A DNA stretch of 64,000 nucleotides from Anisus vortex (GCA_949126835.1 OX421494.1:54564358-54628357); one strand, 5' to 3'; shown: positions 11,096-23,898, counted from the stretch's first letter. Numbers and translations are program-made. The notes: generated by a model not told the origin, from the letters alone.

Positions 11096-11439
11096 ATAAT
11101 AATGAGTAAAATTGTCCAATATTCAACGAAATAGCTCTGAATCCCACTGTCACAAGGTAAATTGTAGCAGATAATCAGATCAAAATCTCAAGGATGCTTC
11201 AGTTGTGTCATTAAAGGGGAGTAACCTGTGTCCAAAAGATGCCCCCCCCCCACCTATATTCCAAAACTAGGCTGAACATTTAAAAAGATTAACTGTCAAG
11301 CTCAATCAAATAAGAAGGATGTAAAAACAGACTTGAATGATGTCTGCTTGTGGTTGACACTTAATGGTGAAGTGGTACAAGTTACATTTAAGATTGAATG
11401 AAAACTGCTATGAAGAAATAGCATTTGAAAAATATTTTT

Positions 11440-11600
11440 TTTATATTCCACTTTAAAAGTTTATTGGGTTGATTTTTCAAAATGATAGGAAAAACAAAAA
11501 TGATGTAAAATGATATGAAAATTATGCAAAAATAATATTAAAATGATGTAAAAATGATATAAAAATAATATAAAAATTATGTAAAAAATTTGAACAAATA
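11440..11600. repeat. AT-rich imperfect tandem repeat
   Basis: Degenerate copies of an AAAATGATGTAAAAATGATATAAAA-type motif. No coding signal. The flanks 11100-11440 and 11600-12065 hold nothing else I recognise. Confidence 0.5.
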
Positions 11601-12065
11601 AGGTTATAATGTGTAGCGTATATCGTTTAACAAACATTTCTAATTACCTGCCATATTACCTGCAAAAAAAATGCCATCTGTTTGTACTCTGCACACAAGA
11701 ATTAGGAGCATCAAAATCAGTGAATGCATATCAACAAATTTGCAATGAAATTAAGTTTCTGATCTTTGTCCTCTTCCACAACTGTCAAGGGTTTATCTTG
11801 TTAAGTGTTGTTGGCAGTATGAATTCATCTATTTCACTGGAGGACTTGTCACCATTGAAAGATATTGATTGAGTTCAAATCATTCATTATGATCCTTGAA
11901 TAAATATTCATTTTTAACTTCCTTGTTGTGAATGATTATCTTTTAGATTTCTCATTTTTTATCCTCAATGTTTTCAAGAGTGACATCCTAAAATGAAAAG
12001 TTAGTTTAGCTTAATAAAATGTATATAGCCTATAAAATAGTTCACAAAATTCTTTGCTTAAAAAA

Positions 12066-12345
12066 AGAATAAATAAAGTATCCCGTCGGACCAAATTGAT
12101 CCATAGGGCCAATCAAGCAGTGTTCACCAGTTTCTGTGGCCATTACATACTAGGTGATTGTGTGGCCAGCACTATGCACAGCGGCCTTTACTTTATCCCA
12201 ACTAAGGTCAGGTACCCATCAGAGCTGAGTAGACTCAGGTACACCCTCCAAACCCAGGAAGAAATTTTAGCCTTCACCAGGATTCAAACCCAGGAACTTC
12301 AGTATGTCAGTTGAACGCGCTGCTGCTTGACCACAATGCCCCTTT
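12066..12345 (-). mobile_element. SINE family 1 copy
   Basis: Near full-length reverse copy, ACCAAATTGATCCATAGGGC through ATTCAAACCCAGGAACTTC and the tRNA-like head near GCTGCTTGACCACAATGCCCC. Confidence 0.75.
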
Positions 12346-12889
12346 CTTTGCTAAAAATTTTCTATTAAATCTAATGAATAGTCCCAGTGTAAAGCGTTTA
12401 ATAAAATTGTATTTGGCCCAGTCTAACTATAAAATTAGAATTAAGACCTTAGTAATGTCATTAGTTGGGCCATGGCAGAAAAAATGTTGAGAACCACTAC
12501 ACTGAATCAAATCCCTGGGTGTCAAGCTTATATTTCCACTTACCAAATAATGATCACATATTTTATGACTTTTTTTCTTTAGTAATTAGGCTTAATTGTT
12601 GTAAAAATAAGTGTCAATAGACTTTACTAGGGTTCAATGTTTAAAACAATATGTCATATATAATATACATATATATATAAATATATATATATACGGTACA
12701 TTATTAGGTCTTTTGAGTTGCCTAGTGGTTTAGCTACAAGTAAATTAATTACTTTAGCAAATAATATACATACCTAGGCTAATTAAAAAATTCAATTTAG
12801 CTTGAGCTTAGGCATAGTTTCACTATGTTAGATTGAAGGCATAGATTCATTATGCCATTATATTACGTTTAGGTATAGTTACATAATGG

Positions 12890-13160
12890 CATGATGGTCC
12901 AGTGGCATGCTAGGATAACGTTGTACAGTAGAACCTCTGTCCCGATCTTGGTAATCGGCATGGTTTTCACCTGGGTCTGAAAGGTGTCCCTGAGTCTACC
13001 TGCAGCTTTCAAGGGTAGCCTACCCGACATTGGTTGGGGAAAGTAATTAGGTGGCTAGGCATTGGGCTGGCCAGAGAATCCCTTGGTATGCTGTGGCCAA
13101 GGATACTGATGATCACTGGCCCTATAATGTAGCTAATTTGGTCTGGTGAGAATTCTTTTT
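12890..13160 (+). mobile_element. SINE family 1 copy, diverged
   Basis: Plus-strand copy with the block GTCCCTGAGTCTACC, then TTGGTTGGGGAAAGTAA and TATGCTGTGGCCAAGGA. The tRNA-like head is heavily mutated. Confidence 0.6.
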
Positions 13161-13354
13161 CTATTTTTATAGTACCATATAATCTCATATTTAGTTTATA
13201 GACAGATAATTCAATAATATCAAATTGAATTTGATTTCAAACCTTTTATATTTATTAATTAATCATTCTTATGTGTGTTTATGAATTTAGTACCTGTAAA
13301 TAATATAGTTAAAGTAGGCATATATTTAATTATAATAGGTTCAAATAAAAGTTA

Positions 13355-13628
13355 AGTAAAGTACACATGCCAGACCAAATTGGTCCATAGGACCAGTGAA
13401 GCAGCATTCACCAGTTTCTGTAGCCAGGAATACTAGGTGATTGTGTGGCCAGCTATATGCACAGCCACATTTACTTTACCCCAACTATGGTCAGGTAATC
13501 ATCAGAGCTAGGTAGACTCAGGGACACCTTCCAGACCTTGGAAAAATAAATCCTAGCGTGCAACAGGATTTGAACCCAGGACCTTCTGTACGCTAGTCAA
13601 ACACACTGCCACTCTGCCACCATGCCCT
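13355..13628 (-). mobile_element. SINE family 1 copy
   Basis: Reverse copy from AGACCAAATTGGTCCATAGG to the head GCCACTCTGCCACCATGCCC, with the family blocks in the expected order. The 650 bp that follow (13629-14276) are AT-rich and hold nothing I recognise. Confidence 0.75.
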
Positions 13629-14276
13629 CTCATGTTAAAGGGCATGTAAGTAATTACAGAACTTTTACAATGGGAGGTGGCCAGTATATACATTTTACAT
13701 TTCAAGATAAAGCTTTAAAAAATAAAAAGCTAATCAAAATTGGTTGAGGGGCTAACACCGGCATTCTTTAATTGCATTCCACCCTTTTGCACTAATACCC
13801 ATACAAATACAGTATATATATGGCATACACATACATACATACAAAATTAACAAACCTAGCTAATCTGGCTGATGAGGAATAGACCACATTTTTTTAAAAC
13901 TTGACATTAATTTATATGATAGCAATTTTTAACTTAAAAAATGTTTCATTAATATATATTTATTTCCTGTTGATTCATATGTGTTACGTTTGTGACACAA
14001 TTTACAATAAAGAAAGAGACATTGAATGAGTGCATTAAATTAGGTTAATTATCAACTTATTGATATTAATATTACTCATTCTAATCTACTAATTCCATAT
14101 TAAAAAGCTTTCAATTTACTATAATTTAGCTTATTATAAATAGAACATAAACCATAAAATTAAACGAATCCTAGGCCATATGACTATATTCTACGTCCTA
14201 CTAATTCTAGTTTTGACTAACTAGTAATTTAAGGAGTAGGCCTATATTAGCTACTGCAAATTACTATATATGATAT

Positions 14277-14952
14277 TGTTACGTCCACAATCCCCTTGTG
14301 GCCAGAGCTGTGTAGATCTTGCTGATAATTCTCGTTAGTCCTTGGGGAGACTTTAATTATTAGTATTTATGTTTCAGTATTACACGAACTCTTCTTATAG
14401 TCCTGGGCACAAACTCAGTATTTGTATTCCAACATTTCCTTTCTTGGGCATTAGAGTAGTAGATAAATCTTATAGTAATGTTTACAACACAATAGAATAG
14501 TAACTTGACAAGGAAGCTTCAATGTAACTGTTGTTGATAGTTTATTTCAGGTGATATGTTCAATATATACAATATATCTATTATGTACAGTTAGAATAAA
14601 ATAGTGCAAACACAAACGTTCTCAAAGGAACATATTTTGAAACTCTCTGTCTTTCAGACAAAACAAATCATTAAATACTATCCGAGTGGTGCAAGGGACA
14701 GACCCACTACCAGTAGGGGTGAAAATCATGGTAACATTACAAAACTCATAACAAAACGATAGGAACTTCCCCTATTAAATAATGAGTCGTTCCCAGACCC
14801 TGAGAATTTGAGATCAACACAGAATCCCAACATTACCTAGAATCTTTCGTTTTTCCTACTAAACGTCCTAATATTGTGTGTAGTGAGAAAAGAGAGAGAG
14901 AGAAGAATAAACATTGCGTGTTCCAATTCTTGGAAAAACAATATACATGACA
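14277..14952 (+). mobile_element. Solo LTR, copy 1 (676 bp, TG...CA)
   Basis: The segment begins TGTTACGTCCACAATCCCC and ends ATATACATGACA, so it has the TG/CA ends of an LTR. ATAT flanks it on both sides (14273-14276 and 14953-14956), a possible 4-bp target duplication that is weak evidence in AT-rich DNA. Its reverse complement, differing at only a few positions in the parts I compared, lies at 23976-24650. No internal retroviral sequence adjoins, so it is best read as a solo LTR. Coding direction cannot be decided from the LTR alone, and the strand given is nominal. Confidence 0.7.
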
Positions 14953-15273
14953 ATATTGATGACATATAATTATGATTATAGTAGCACGCCAACATCCAAC
15001 TTATTGCTTTAATACTATAGCAATAGGGCCTAATACTATATATCAATATAATAATAGCTAGCCTATATTATTAAAATTATTATTGTATTTCTTATTATTT
15101 CTAATAAAAGACCAATTATAAATTATAAAGGCCCTATAACTATAAACGGTTTTGTTCGCCAATAGCATCGTAAACTAGGACGCTGTCTGTTGCTATAGGG
15201 CAGGGTTGCCAGGTAATTTAAAAGTTGAGGCTAAAATAATTTATATAATTTATATAGTTCAATGTAGTTATAA

Positions 15274-15455
15274 GTTAAGTACCCGTCTGACTAAATTGAT
15301 CCATAGATTCGGTGAAGCAGCGTTCACCAGTTTCTGTGGCCATGGCATACTAGGTGATTGTGTGGTCAGTATTATGCACAGCTACCTTTACTTTTCCCCA
15401 ACTAAGGTCAGGTACCCATCAGAGCTGGGTAAACTCACGGACACCCTCCAGACCT
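15274..15455 (-). mobile_element. SINE family 1, head-truncated copy
   Basis: Reverse copy with body blocks (GACTAAATTGATCCATAG, GTGGCCATGGCATACTAGG, ACTTTTCCCCAACTAAGG). It stops at CCAGACCTT before the tRNA-like region. The 1.25 kb after it (15456-16700) shows no feature I recognise. Confidence 0.65.
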
Positions 15456-16737
15456 TATTGACGATTAGGGCTTTTATGATATGATTTGAATAAACTTGTG
15501 TGCCTTTTAAATAAATTGTTTGTTGATTTAGTAGTTTCATTATTGTGGTTGTGGTTCAATGGTCAGTATTGTTTGTTTTCGTCGTGCTGTAAGATCACGT
15601 GCTACCTATAGCCCCCTGTGTAACTTGTCCCAATAAAAGTTAGTTATTTTTCAACAACTTAACTAGACTTGTGTTTACTATCAAGACATTACACTGCAGA
15701 TGTTATTTTGTAAATAGGCTATGTAGTGGATTGGATATGCCGGCTCAAGCTACCAGTAAAACGTGATGCTTCAAGGGGCGCTGTGAGGTTAGGAGCGACA
15801 TTAAAGATCTGCCAGTTAAATAATAACCGATATATAGAGGCCTATCTAATAGACTTTTAAGGGGGACAGAGCGAAAAAATGTTGATGCCATGAAATAATT
15901 CAATAATGTTGGATCACAATCATCGCATAGATTGCCAGCCTAGTGGTCATCTTAGTAGCCTAGTGTTTGGTGACCGCTCATTTTCAAAGGTAGCGCTGAA
16001 GAACATTTTTGCCATAAGAAAATGGGCACCCTGAAATAATTTATTATCATCTACGTCTACTATTTTAATTTTAAATGCACATAGACATAGATAGACAGGT
16101 CTACTGGTGTTTTCTTCTTCTTATTTTTAAATAATGTAGGCTAATTTCTCCATTTAAAAACTTTAAGCGAGAAAAATTGGGATTTTAGAATAAAATGTTT
16201 TCAAGCATTATGAGCTCTGGGTATATTATAGTCCTAGGCTACTTCTACACACTGAGTGGAGTGGTCCGAAATATAAACAAAAAATGTTGCGTTGTTCGTC
16301 CCTCGTTTCCGATGATGACCACGTTTCCCAATAGCCCAATTCATTTTTCCCAATTCTGTTTAGGCTCCAAAAATTCTTAACAAAAATATTATAAACAACC
16401 ATCCTTATATAAAGTCTATTATAAAAGAAAACGGCGATATTTTCATATTAAAACTACCCTTGGCAAACGTTTCTTTAAAATTAAAATTTGGCTAAAGCAT
16501 AATTTCTTTGGCCTACATTTGATTTTGGCCAAAGTGGTATGTTGACATCGAATCTAGAGGGAGGAGGAGCTCTTTTAATTCGCTATTGGCGAAAACAACC
16601 CTATAAGCTATAGTAGCCCTATAGCCTACTTTATACTGATAAACTGCCCTTAGAGCCTATTATTTGGTTATTGGCCTATAGACTATAATAAAGTATATAG
16701 TTATGACTGCCCCTATTCGGACCCGGGTCCCTAAAGC

Positions 16738-17013
16738 ACGAAATGGCTATTCGGACCCGGCTTCAGTCAGAATTCCTTAAAACTCATAAAAAACATCAAA
16801 AAAGAGGGAAACAAACACAAAATATATTTGTTTTACCATATATATTATAAGAAGTAGCACAGAAAACACCAAATCTATCCATATCCTTTATTACCTAACC
16901 GATACTAACTATTACCAAAAATACTACAAAGCCATCCCTATATATAACCTATATAAACTAACCAATACTAACTTTTTATCACTAAGTCTATCGGGTCCGA
17001 ATAGCCACTTTGT
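16738..17013. mobile_element. MITE-like element with ~20-bp terminal inverted repeats
   Basis: The left end AAATGGCTATTCGGACCCGG is matched in inverted form by TCGGGTCCGAATAGCCACTT at the right end. The 235 bp between are non-coding and A-rich. A second, incomplete copy of the terminal motif (CCTATTCGGACCCGGGTCCC) lies just outside the left end, which suggests nesting or rearrangement. Confidence 0.65.
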
Positions 17014-17029
17014 ATAGTTATATAGCCTA

Positions 17030-17660
17030 TCTTAGTACCTATACACCTATAATCTATAACCTATATACTATATTTCTATATACTATATATAGGCTACTAT
17101 TATGATATAGAATATAAGGCCTGCTATATTATATTGTCTATATTATATAGGCCTATATTGACTATATTACTATATTATAGCCTTAATCAGAATCAAAGAA
17201 ATCGACAAAAAAAGCTAGGCCATTATTTATTGCTATTATAATTACTAACTATATAGCCTATCCTATAGACTATAGACCCTATCGTGGGGCTATATTATAG
17301 TATACAGTATATTAATATTATAGTTTATAGTGCCTAGGCCTATAGTATAGTCATATAGGCCAAGATGTAGTCAGAGTAGAGTTCGAGTCTATATTATAGT
17401 GTGACTCTATTACTATTATTTTACTATAGAGTATAGAGTAGTATAGAGATAGAGAGCTGATAGACTATAGGCCCCTATAGTATACTTTATACACTAAACT
17501 CACTCTATACTCTATACTCATACTAGCAGGCTACTCATATGAATATGAGTATATGAGTCATAGTAAAGTCCATACTGTCCATAGTCATAGTCATGCATAG
17601 TTAATATTTATATAGGCCTATATCATACTATATGATATCATCCTATATCATCATACTATG
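17030..17660. repeat. Low-complexity CTATAG/TAGGCCTA-rich tract
   Basis: Several hundred bases consist almost entirely of TATAG, CTATA, AGGCCTAT and similar short words on both strands, with no open frame. Similar texture recurs at 22.2-22.6, 26.9-28.0 and 38.2-38.8 kb. Confidence 0.6.
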
Positions 17661-17702
17661 TGAATAGGTAATACTTTGGTTCAGCTGCCTCACGAAATAT
17701 AG

Positions 17703-17972
17703 GCTTCTAAAAAATTCCAACTGAAAATTTTTTCGCGTGGATCTATTGATAAGTGTCTTAGAAAGAGCGGCAGACTATTAAAAATGAAAAAAAAAAAAAA
17801 AATTTCATGGACAAAAAATTATTTTTTTGTATTGTATTTACAAAAGCCTTGTGACGTCACAGGACGATCAAACAGAAACACAATACAACATTATTGTCTG
17901 CCGCGCTTCTTAAATTAAGACACTATCAATAGCTCCTCGTACCAAAATTTTCAGTCAGAATCCTTTAGAAGC
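17703..17972. mobile_element. MITE with ~75-bp imperfect terminal inverted repeats
   Basis: The left arm starts GCTTCTAAAAAATTCCAACT and runs on through a block ending GAGCGGCAGAC. It pairs with the right arm, which starts GTCTGCCGCGCTTCTTAA and runs to ...CTTTAGAAGC. The 120-bp loop contains poly(A) and no coding sequence. Confidence 0.7.
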
Positions 17973-18171
17973 AATACAAAAATAAAATTACTCTTACCAT
18001 ATTTAATAAGAAATAGCAAAAAAAAAAAAAAAAAAAAACAACGTATAGCCTAGATCACAACATCTTGACATCTGCCTCTAGCATGCTTTCGCCTACACTT
18101 CCTGTCCCAAGATATGGCCAGGTTGGCTATGTATAGCCAAATAAAAAAACTACAAAGCTACCCCTACTAAA

Positions 18172-18335
18172 CCTACTAAAACCTACTGAAACCTACTAAA
18201 ACCTACTGAAACCTACTAAAACCTACTGAAACCTACTAAAAACCTACTGAAACCTACTGAAAACCTACTAAAAACCTACTGAAACCTACTAAAAACCTAC
18301 TGAAACCTACTGAAAACTACTAAAAACCTGCTGAA
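18172..18335. repeat. 12-13-bp tandem repeat, AAACCTACTRA
   Basis: About thirteen copies of AAACCTACTAA/AAACCTACTGA, alternating with some regularity between A and G in the last triplet, with occasional 1-bp expansions. Confidence 0.85.
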
Positions 18336-18525
18336 AAAAGTAACAAATCTAGGGGAAAAAATCTGGTCTGAGAGAGAAGCATGCGGTCCATGGAATGTGT
18401 CAGTGTGTTTGATATTATAGGGATAAAAGAAAAAATAAATAAAAATAAACAAATCAAAGGGATGTAACAAAATTTAACACAAAAAGCTCAAGGGAAGTAA
18501 CAATTTTTAATCAAACTAGGGATGT

Positions 18526-18616
18526 TAAAACCGGTTGTTTTCCAAAACCGGTTTTTGGTTCTAAAAACCGGTTTCAAAACCGGAATCCGGTATTCCGGTT
18601 TTCATTTAACATCCCT
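18526..18616. mobile_element. Miniature hAT-like element with AACCGG core
   Basis: A 91-bp near-palindrome opens AGGGATGTTAAAACCGG and closes CCGGTTTTCATTTAACATCCCT. Both arms carry several AACCGG/CCGGTT words. TAGGGATGTTA-type ends are common among hAT non-autonomous elements. The superfamily call is inference because I cannot confirm the target duplication. Confidence 0.6.
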
Positions 18617-19134
18617 AAATAAAACATTCAAAATTACAAACTTTTCCACACTCAATAAAAATCACACAACTGGAACCGCTCAATGAAACCTAGATTTTTG
18701 TATTCAGGACAATAAGATCTTTAAATTGATATATGGCACTTAGAAAAACTCCGCGAGGCAGTTAAGGGGACGTCCATTAATTACGTCAACAAAATAGGGG
18801 GGAGGGGGGTCTGAAAAAGTTTGACAATTGTTGACATGGGGGAGGGGGGTAGGTCAAGAAAAGTTGACGTCAACAATGTTTCTTTTTATGAGGTAAATAA
18901 TGATAAAAATTTAGTACTAAATTCTACATTTGTCCTTTTAAACTTACATAGATAACATTAACAACATAGTTTTACGTTTGTACAAATATATCAATTATGG
19001 AAACTACATATGGTATGTCCTTTTTGTGTCCATCTTGCTAGTTTGTAGATCTATGTATGGGTGGAAACTAATGCAATTGTTAGCAAGGCAAAATGACCGA
19101 CCAATTATAGAAAACCTCACCTTCGCTGCCTAGC

Positions 19135-19605
19135 GTAGGGTGTCAACACAAGGGTGTCAAAGGAGGACATCGAGAGACAAAAAGGAGGACACTGTGTTTC
19201 AATTGCATAGTTTCGCATTTAGCCCGCAATCAGTATAATTTTATTCGAAGACCTGCCACTAAGTTTAAATGTGTATTGGTAAACTGAGCAAGAAACAGTT
19301 TTGTTAAAAATAACATATAAATTCAATGTAGGCTGAAAGGCAGCTTGCATTTGGTTGGGCAACTTTAAAGCTCATGCACGAGTCTTCTAAAAAACGGATA
19401 TTCTTTTCTTGTACAAATGATCACCTGTTTATTAATTATATTCTTAACATGTTAATACGAATTTTAAAATTTATTTGTCCTTATGCCAAAACATAAAATA
19501 TTACAAAAGCTGGACATTTTAAAGGTATTCTGCTTTGCCTGCCGGACGGAGGACAAGAGTCTAAATAGGAGGACATGTCCTCCTTTTGCCGGACGTCTGG
19601 AAACC
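19135..19605. mobile_element. Possible nested TIR element with GGAGGACA termini
   Basis: Left end AGGGTGTCAAAGGAGGACAT and, inverted at the right, ATGTCCTCCTTTTGCCGGAC. The inverted similarity is short and imperfect, so boundaries are uncertain. Confidence 0.35.
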
Positions 19606-20255
19606 TTAGTCTAGCAAGACATGGTGGTTGGAATAACAAAAGGAACACAAACACACCAACAAACTGTCTGCAGAAAACGTTCAGAAAACCAGTTGTTTTT
19701 TTTGCGGCTCAGTAAGCTTACATTTAAATTAGGCGCCAGAGTCTGGCGTTCGGTATATTTTATAAGCCATATAAGTGATGGCTGGGATTGACAATAGAAT
19801 TTAAAACAATAATAGGCCCTCGCCGAGACTATAACTAATGTTTGCAAAGTATTGAATGAAGTGAATTTCGTGAATCCAACATGGTTATTTAAAAAATATT
19901 TCCTTCAGAAAAATAATTCTTGGCCCACCCATGAAGTACGAAATACTTAGCCTACCTTATTTCCTTTTAACAGCCCTTATACATAAACGAATATATTTTT
20001 GCTCACTACGTTATAATAGGTGAAACATTAAAATTGGGTCGATTAGGCTACATATTTAGTAATTTTTACAACTTCATTTCTAATATTCTGGAAAAATTTG
20101 ATGAGATAAAAATGTATTAGTATCAGTGGCGCCGCCATTATTGCAAGGAGTGGGTGGCAAATAGTGCAAGGTAGGGGGACAGGGAAGACCGTGTGTATAT
20201 AATGTGTGTGTGTGGACAATAATGTAAGAAGGCATAGTGAACATATGGTTGAAAT

Positions 20256-21078
20256 TAGGTGTTAAAACCGGTTTTTCTTCAAAACCTGTTTTTGATTCTA
20301 TAAAACCGGTTTAAAACCGGATTTCGGTTTCTCTCCCCCTCTCCCCACCCCCTTCCAGCACAATGTCACAAGTCCAAGGCTGGAAAAGCCAAATGTGCGA
20401 AGATTTGTAGGTATATTTGAAAAATAGTTCAAATTTAATTAGTGGTTGCAGGGCATTAAAGGGGTTGATTTCTTAGAATAAAATATGGTACACTTTACCA
20501 TACAATTCGTTAGAACTAAAAAAAAATCTGGGCTAATTGATTAAAATCGATAATAGCTTTCAATAGTGAGAATGAAATTTGCGATTATCGTTGACCATGA
20601 TATTAAAAAGCATATGAAGAGGATGACGATGTTAATCCAGGATGCTTAGTACGCAGATGCTTACGCAATCCAGTGCGTGGTACTGCCACCGCTTGGCTTA
20701 TCTGTTGGGAACATAGTTTACAACGAGCCATCGTTAAAGACGTTTAAAATTTTCTGACTCAAAGGATTGTAACTGTACCTTAACATTAGGTTTGATGTTG
20801 TTTTTTATCGCAAGCCATAGTTGGTATTTGGAAAATAAGAAACACAATATCTAAGACTAAATAGTGTTAGTAAGGCATTTCAAGAATCGTTTTGTCTGAA
20901 TTAGGCCTATTTATTAAAAATATTTCCATCAAAACCAAAAAAAAAAAGGCTGTGCTACTTGAAATAATGATTAGGCCTACCTCCCAACCAAGAAACCTAA
21001 ATCCGGTTTGAAAATCAAAACCGGTGTTCGGTTTCAAAACCGGAATCCGGTATTCCGGTTTACGGTTAACATCCCTAG
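20256..21078. mobile_element. hAT-like non-autonomous element with AACCGG arms
   Basis: The left arm (GGTGTTAAAACCGGTTTTTC...TAAAACCGGTTTAAAACCGG) and the right arm (CCGGTATTCCGGTTTACGGTTAACATCCCTAG) are the two halves of the 91-bp element at 18526, here separated by about 650 bp of non-coding DNA. It lies inside the larger transposon at 18766-21492. Confidence 0.6.
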
Positions 21079-21904
21079 TTAAAATAGAAGGCTAATTTAC
21101 AACTGGTGCACAATTTCCCCCTAAACTATTTGACAACTAACATTGTATCAAAGGCTATTTTAGTGAAACGTAGAATTAGACATGATTAAATATGCATATG
21201 AAAAGAACAATAGTAAACATATGAGAATTATAGTCAATTAGAAATCTTTTTAATAAGTTTTAAAATGTATTACAATTAATTAGCCTATAGTATAGACCTT
21301 TCCGATTTAACTCTATTTTAAACAAAAAGAAAGCGTCTAAAATTGTGTTACTAGTTTTAGGGGGGGGGGGGTAACCAATTGTTGACGTAATTATATAGGG
21401 GGGGTCTTTGAAAGTTTGACAGTTGTTGACAAGGGGGAGGGGGGGAGGTAAAAATCGCCTAAAAATTGTTGACGTAATTAATGGACGTCCCCTAAACCAA
21501 AGTATAGCCTATGAGTCATAGGGATGATAGTATGAATTTATGAATATGCCTATAAATTCTATAAATAATAAAGCTACTAATAAAGTATAAAAATAAAAAG
21601 GTTAAAAGGCAAAGGCAGGATATAAAGGCCTATTATAATGAAATAGTTAAGTTAGATAAGATTTGAATTAAAAAATAATCTCACTCCAGGTGCCTTTTAT
21701 TAAAATATGCCTTGAAATCATTTTTTTTTTATTCCGCCGCCATTGATTGTCTGGACTCTGGAGTCTGTGTTCTGGCCTATGTAAAAAAAAAAGAATTTTA
21801 AATCTAAACTGATCTTTTTTTATTCCAAGAAAACGAGAGCACTATGGATATATATAATTAAACGGGATTTCCCCATATTAAATTTTTAAATATCCAAATT
21901 ATTC

Positions 21905-22170
21905 CAAATACATGTCTTTATGTTTATCTGAGCTTTGCAACAGGTTGTTATTGGGTTGTATTTCTAAATTTATGTATACTAGCCTACATGGTATAATTAT
22001 TTAATTATCTTTATATCTTTATATTTCAGTTGGTTGATGATTAGCCTGTCAATTGCCCATGACAACAAAGACATAGACATATGATATGAGTCGATATGAC
22101 ATATCTTATCTTATCTTATCTTATAGATTACAGACGCTCCTTCTATAAAGAAGATTATTGCGTACGTCTC
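21905..22170 (-). mobile_element. ATAAG-tailed LINE fragments
   Basis: CTTTATGTTTATCTGAGCTTTG...TTGTATTTCTAAATT matches coding sequence of the copy at 2840-3310. CTTATCTTATAGATTACAGACGCTCC about 130 bp on is its 3' end. The part between is altered. Regions 21500-21900 and 22170-22630 are AT-rich with no other recognised feature. Confidence 0.5.
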
Positions 22171-22629
22171 ATATGACATAAGTAATAGTTAATAGTAATG
22201 TAATTTAAATATATGCCTATGTATAGGATTGCCCGAAGCATTATATTATTAATGATTATATTATAATAGTATTGTGGAAGAAGCTATATATTTATAAGCC
22301 GCTTAGTCTGTATTATAAATTATAGTGAATAGTGCTTATAGCATAAATAAGCTTTTAGGGTTTGGAGGTGGATGTAGGCCTAATGTAATTATTAATTGTA
22401 ACGTAGGCTATATTATATCAGGCCCCTATCCAAAAATGAATATAATAGGCCTATTTATGCAAAAAAAAAAGCATATATAATATAACATACAACATAATGA
22501 ATGATTTATTGGACCCAATCAATATATCTTTCGCAATGGCGAAACGACATATATATATTCAGTGACATATATAGGCCTAGGCCTATATAGCCTACATGAA
22601 TCCATTAAAAAAGACAATAGGCCTAATAG

Positions 22630-22955
22630 CGAACAAGAAATTTTTTGGGTGACTATAATGTGAAGCATCTTTCAACAGTTTATGTGGCCATATGGCACAC
22701 TAGCATATTTAGCAGGGGACTATGCATGCATGACTAGCACATCATGCATGTAGCGTAGGCCTACAATGTCCAGCCAACTTTATCCCAATTTCACTAAAGT
22801 CAGGTCAGGTAGCCTACCCATTAGAGCTGGGTAGACTCAGGGACACCCAATCCAGGCCCGGGAACAATTAATGCTAGTCTTCACCAGGATTTGAACCCAG
22901 GTACCTTCGATACGCAAGCCAAACGCGGTGCGACTAGACCACCGGCGTGCCCCAT
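22630..22955 (-). mobile_element. SINE family 1 copy with internal insertion
   Basis: Reverse copy with GGTAGACTCAGGGACACCC and GGATTTGAACCCAGGTACCTTC. The block after GGCACACTAGCATA is interrupted by about 60 bp of GCATGCATGACTAGCACAT-type sequence not found in other copies. Confidence 0.65.
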
Positions 22956-23364
22956 TGAACACTGGTTACCTCCCCTTATGATACAAAATTGAAGTTAAAC
23001 ATTTTTAGCATCATTGAAATCGTGATCTGATTTTTATCTAAAATGTATAATCTTGCGACAAAATTGGTCCAGCTATTGTGAGATTCAGAAATATTTAGTT
23101 GAATACGGGACCCTTTTACTAAAATTTTTCTGTCTCTTTTAATCTTTGTTGCGCGCTTTTTGGAGCATGCACATGTAAAATTGACGTCCCGTGAATTATT
23201 GGCCGATTCGTAACCTATACCTCATCTCCCTCTTATAAGAAAATTATAAGCCGCAAAAATCATAGAGAATAATAAGATAAGATAAGAATATAATTAGGCC
23301 TACAATCAAACAGTCTCCTTATATTTTGAGCTGACTTATAATATCTCTTCAATTTGTTCGCAAA

Positions 23365-23612
23365 CTACGAATCGGAGCAAGCGAAATGTGCCCCTGCGAA
23401 ACAGCTCCCGAAAATGCGGAGCATGACCTTCAGACCTGCCCTCTGTATCTTTCTACCCGGTCAGCCATTTGGCCCCTGGGGGCTACCTTCAACGACAAAC
23501 TGTTCGGTGGACTAGAGCAACTGACAGCCACGGCGCAGTTCATTACAACTATCGGACTTGTTGTCTGAATCCTCCCAATCATAACATTTGAGAACGAAGA
23601 AGAAGAAGAAGA
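23365..23612 (+). mobile_element. LINE 3'-terminal fragment with (GAA)n tail
   Basis: The plus strand encodes MCPCETAPENAEHDLQTCPL, then WPLGATF and a C-terminus TAQFITTIGLVV. This is the familiar C-x-C...E-H-x-L-x-x-C-P-L...F-I-x-x-T-G-L ending of LINE ORF2 proteins. It is followed by the stop, a short UTR and GAAGAAGAAGAAGAAG. It is 5'-truncated and contains no RT core. Confidence 0.75.
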
Positions 23613-23898
23613 CTTCAATTTTTGCCGTGCCTTATAGAGGTCGGTACTGCGCCTCTCTTAGCAGCAGTTTATGTTAAAGTTTAGGTCTACATATTTTGCT
23701 GCAGATACCTTCTGTTAATGTGGAACATTTATAGGTCTAGAGCTGTCAGCATTGCGAATTTTTTTGTCAAGAGAAACCCGCACGACCCGTTTTCCATACA
23801 TTGCCGTTGTCATCATTAATAATCTTATATAGGCCTATTAATAATGTCTTTAGAAACGGTAGGCCTACATTATTTGATGCTGCTTGAAAACTAAACTA

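Larger units (their letters stand above)
18766..21492. mobile_element. TIR DNA transposon, 'GGGGACGTCCATTAATTACGTC' family, 2.7 kb
   Basis: The left end GGGGACGTCCATTAATTACG recurs inverted at the right end (ACGTAATTAATGGACGTCCCC). Both subterminal regions are G-rich on the outer strand (AGGGGGGAGGGGGGT) and contain TTGACAATTGTTGAC-like words. TAA flanks both sides, a possible 3-bp target duplication. The interior has no transposase frame that I recognise and includes other repeats (19135-19605, 20256-21078). Confidence 0.7.

Noticed and set aside
10678..11119. Minus-strand frames of 77-106 codons near 10.7-11.1 kb
   Set aside because: They are antisense shadows of the plus-strand RTE-like LINE relic.
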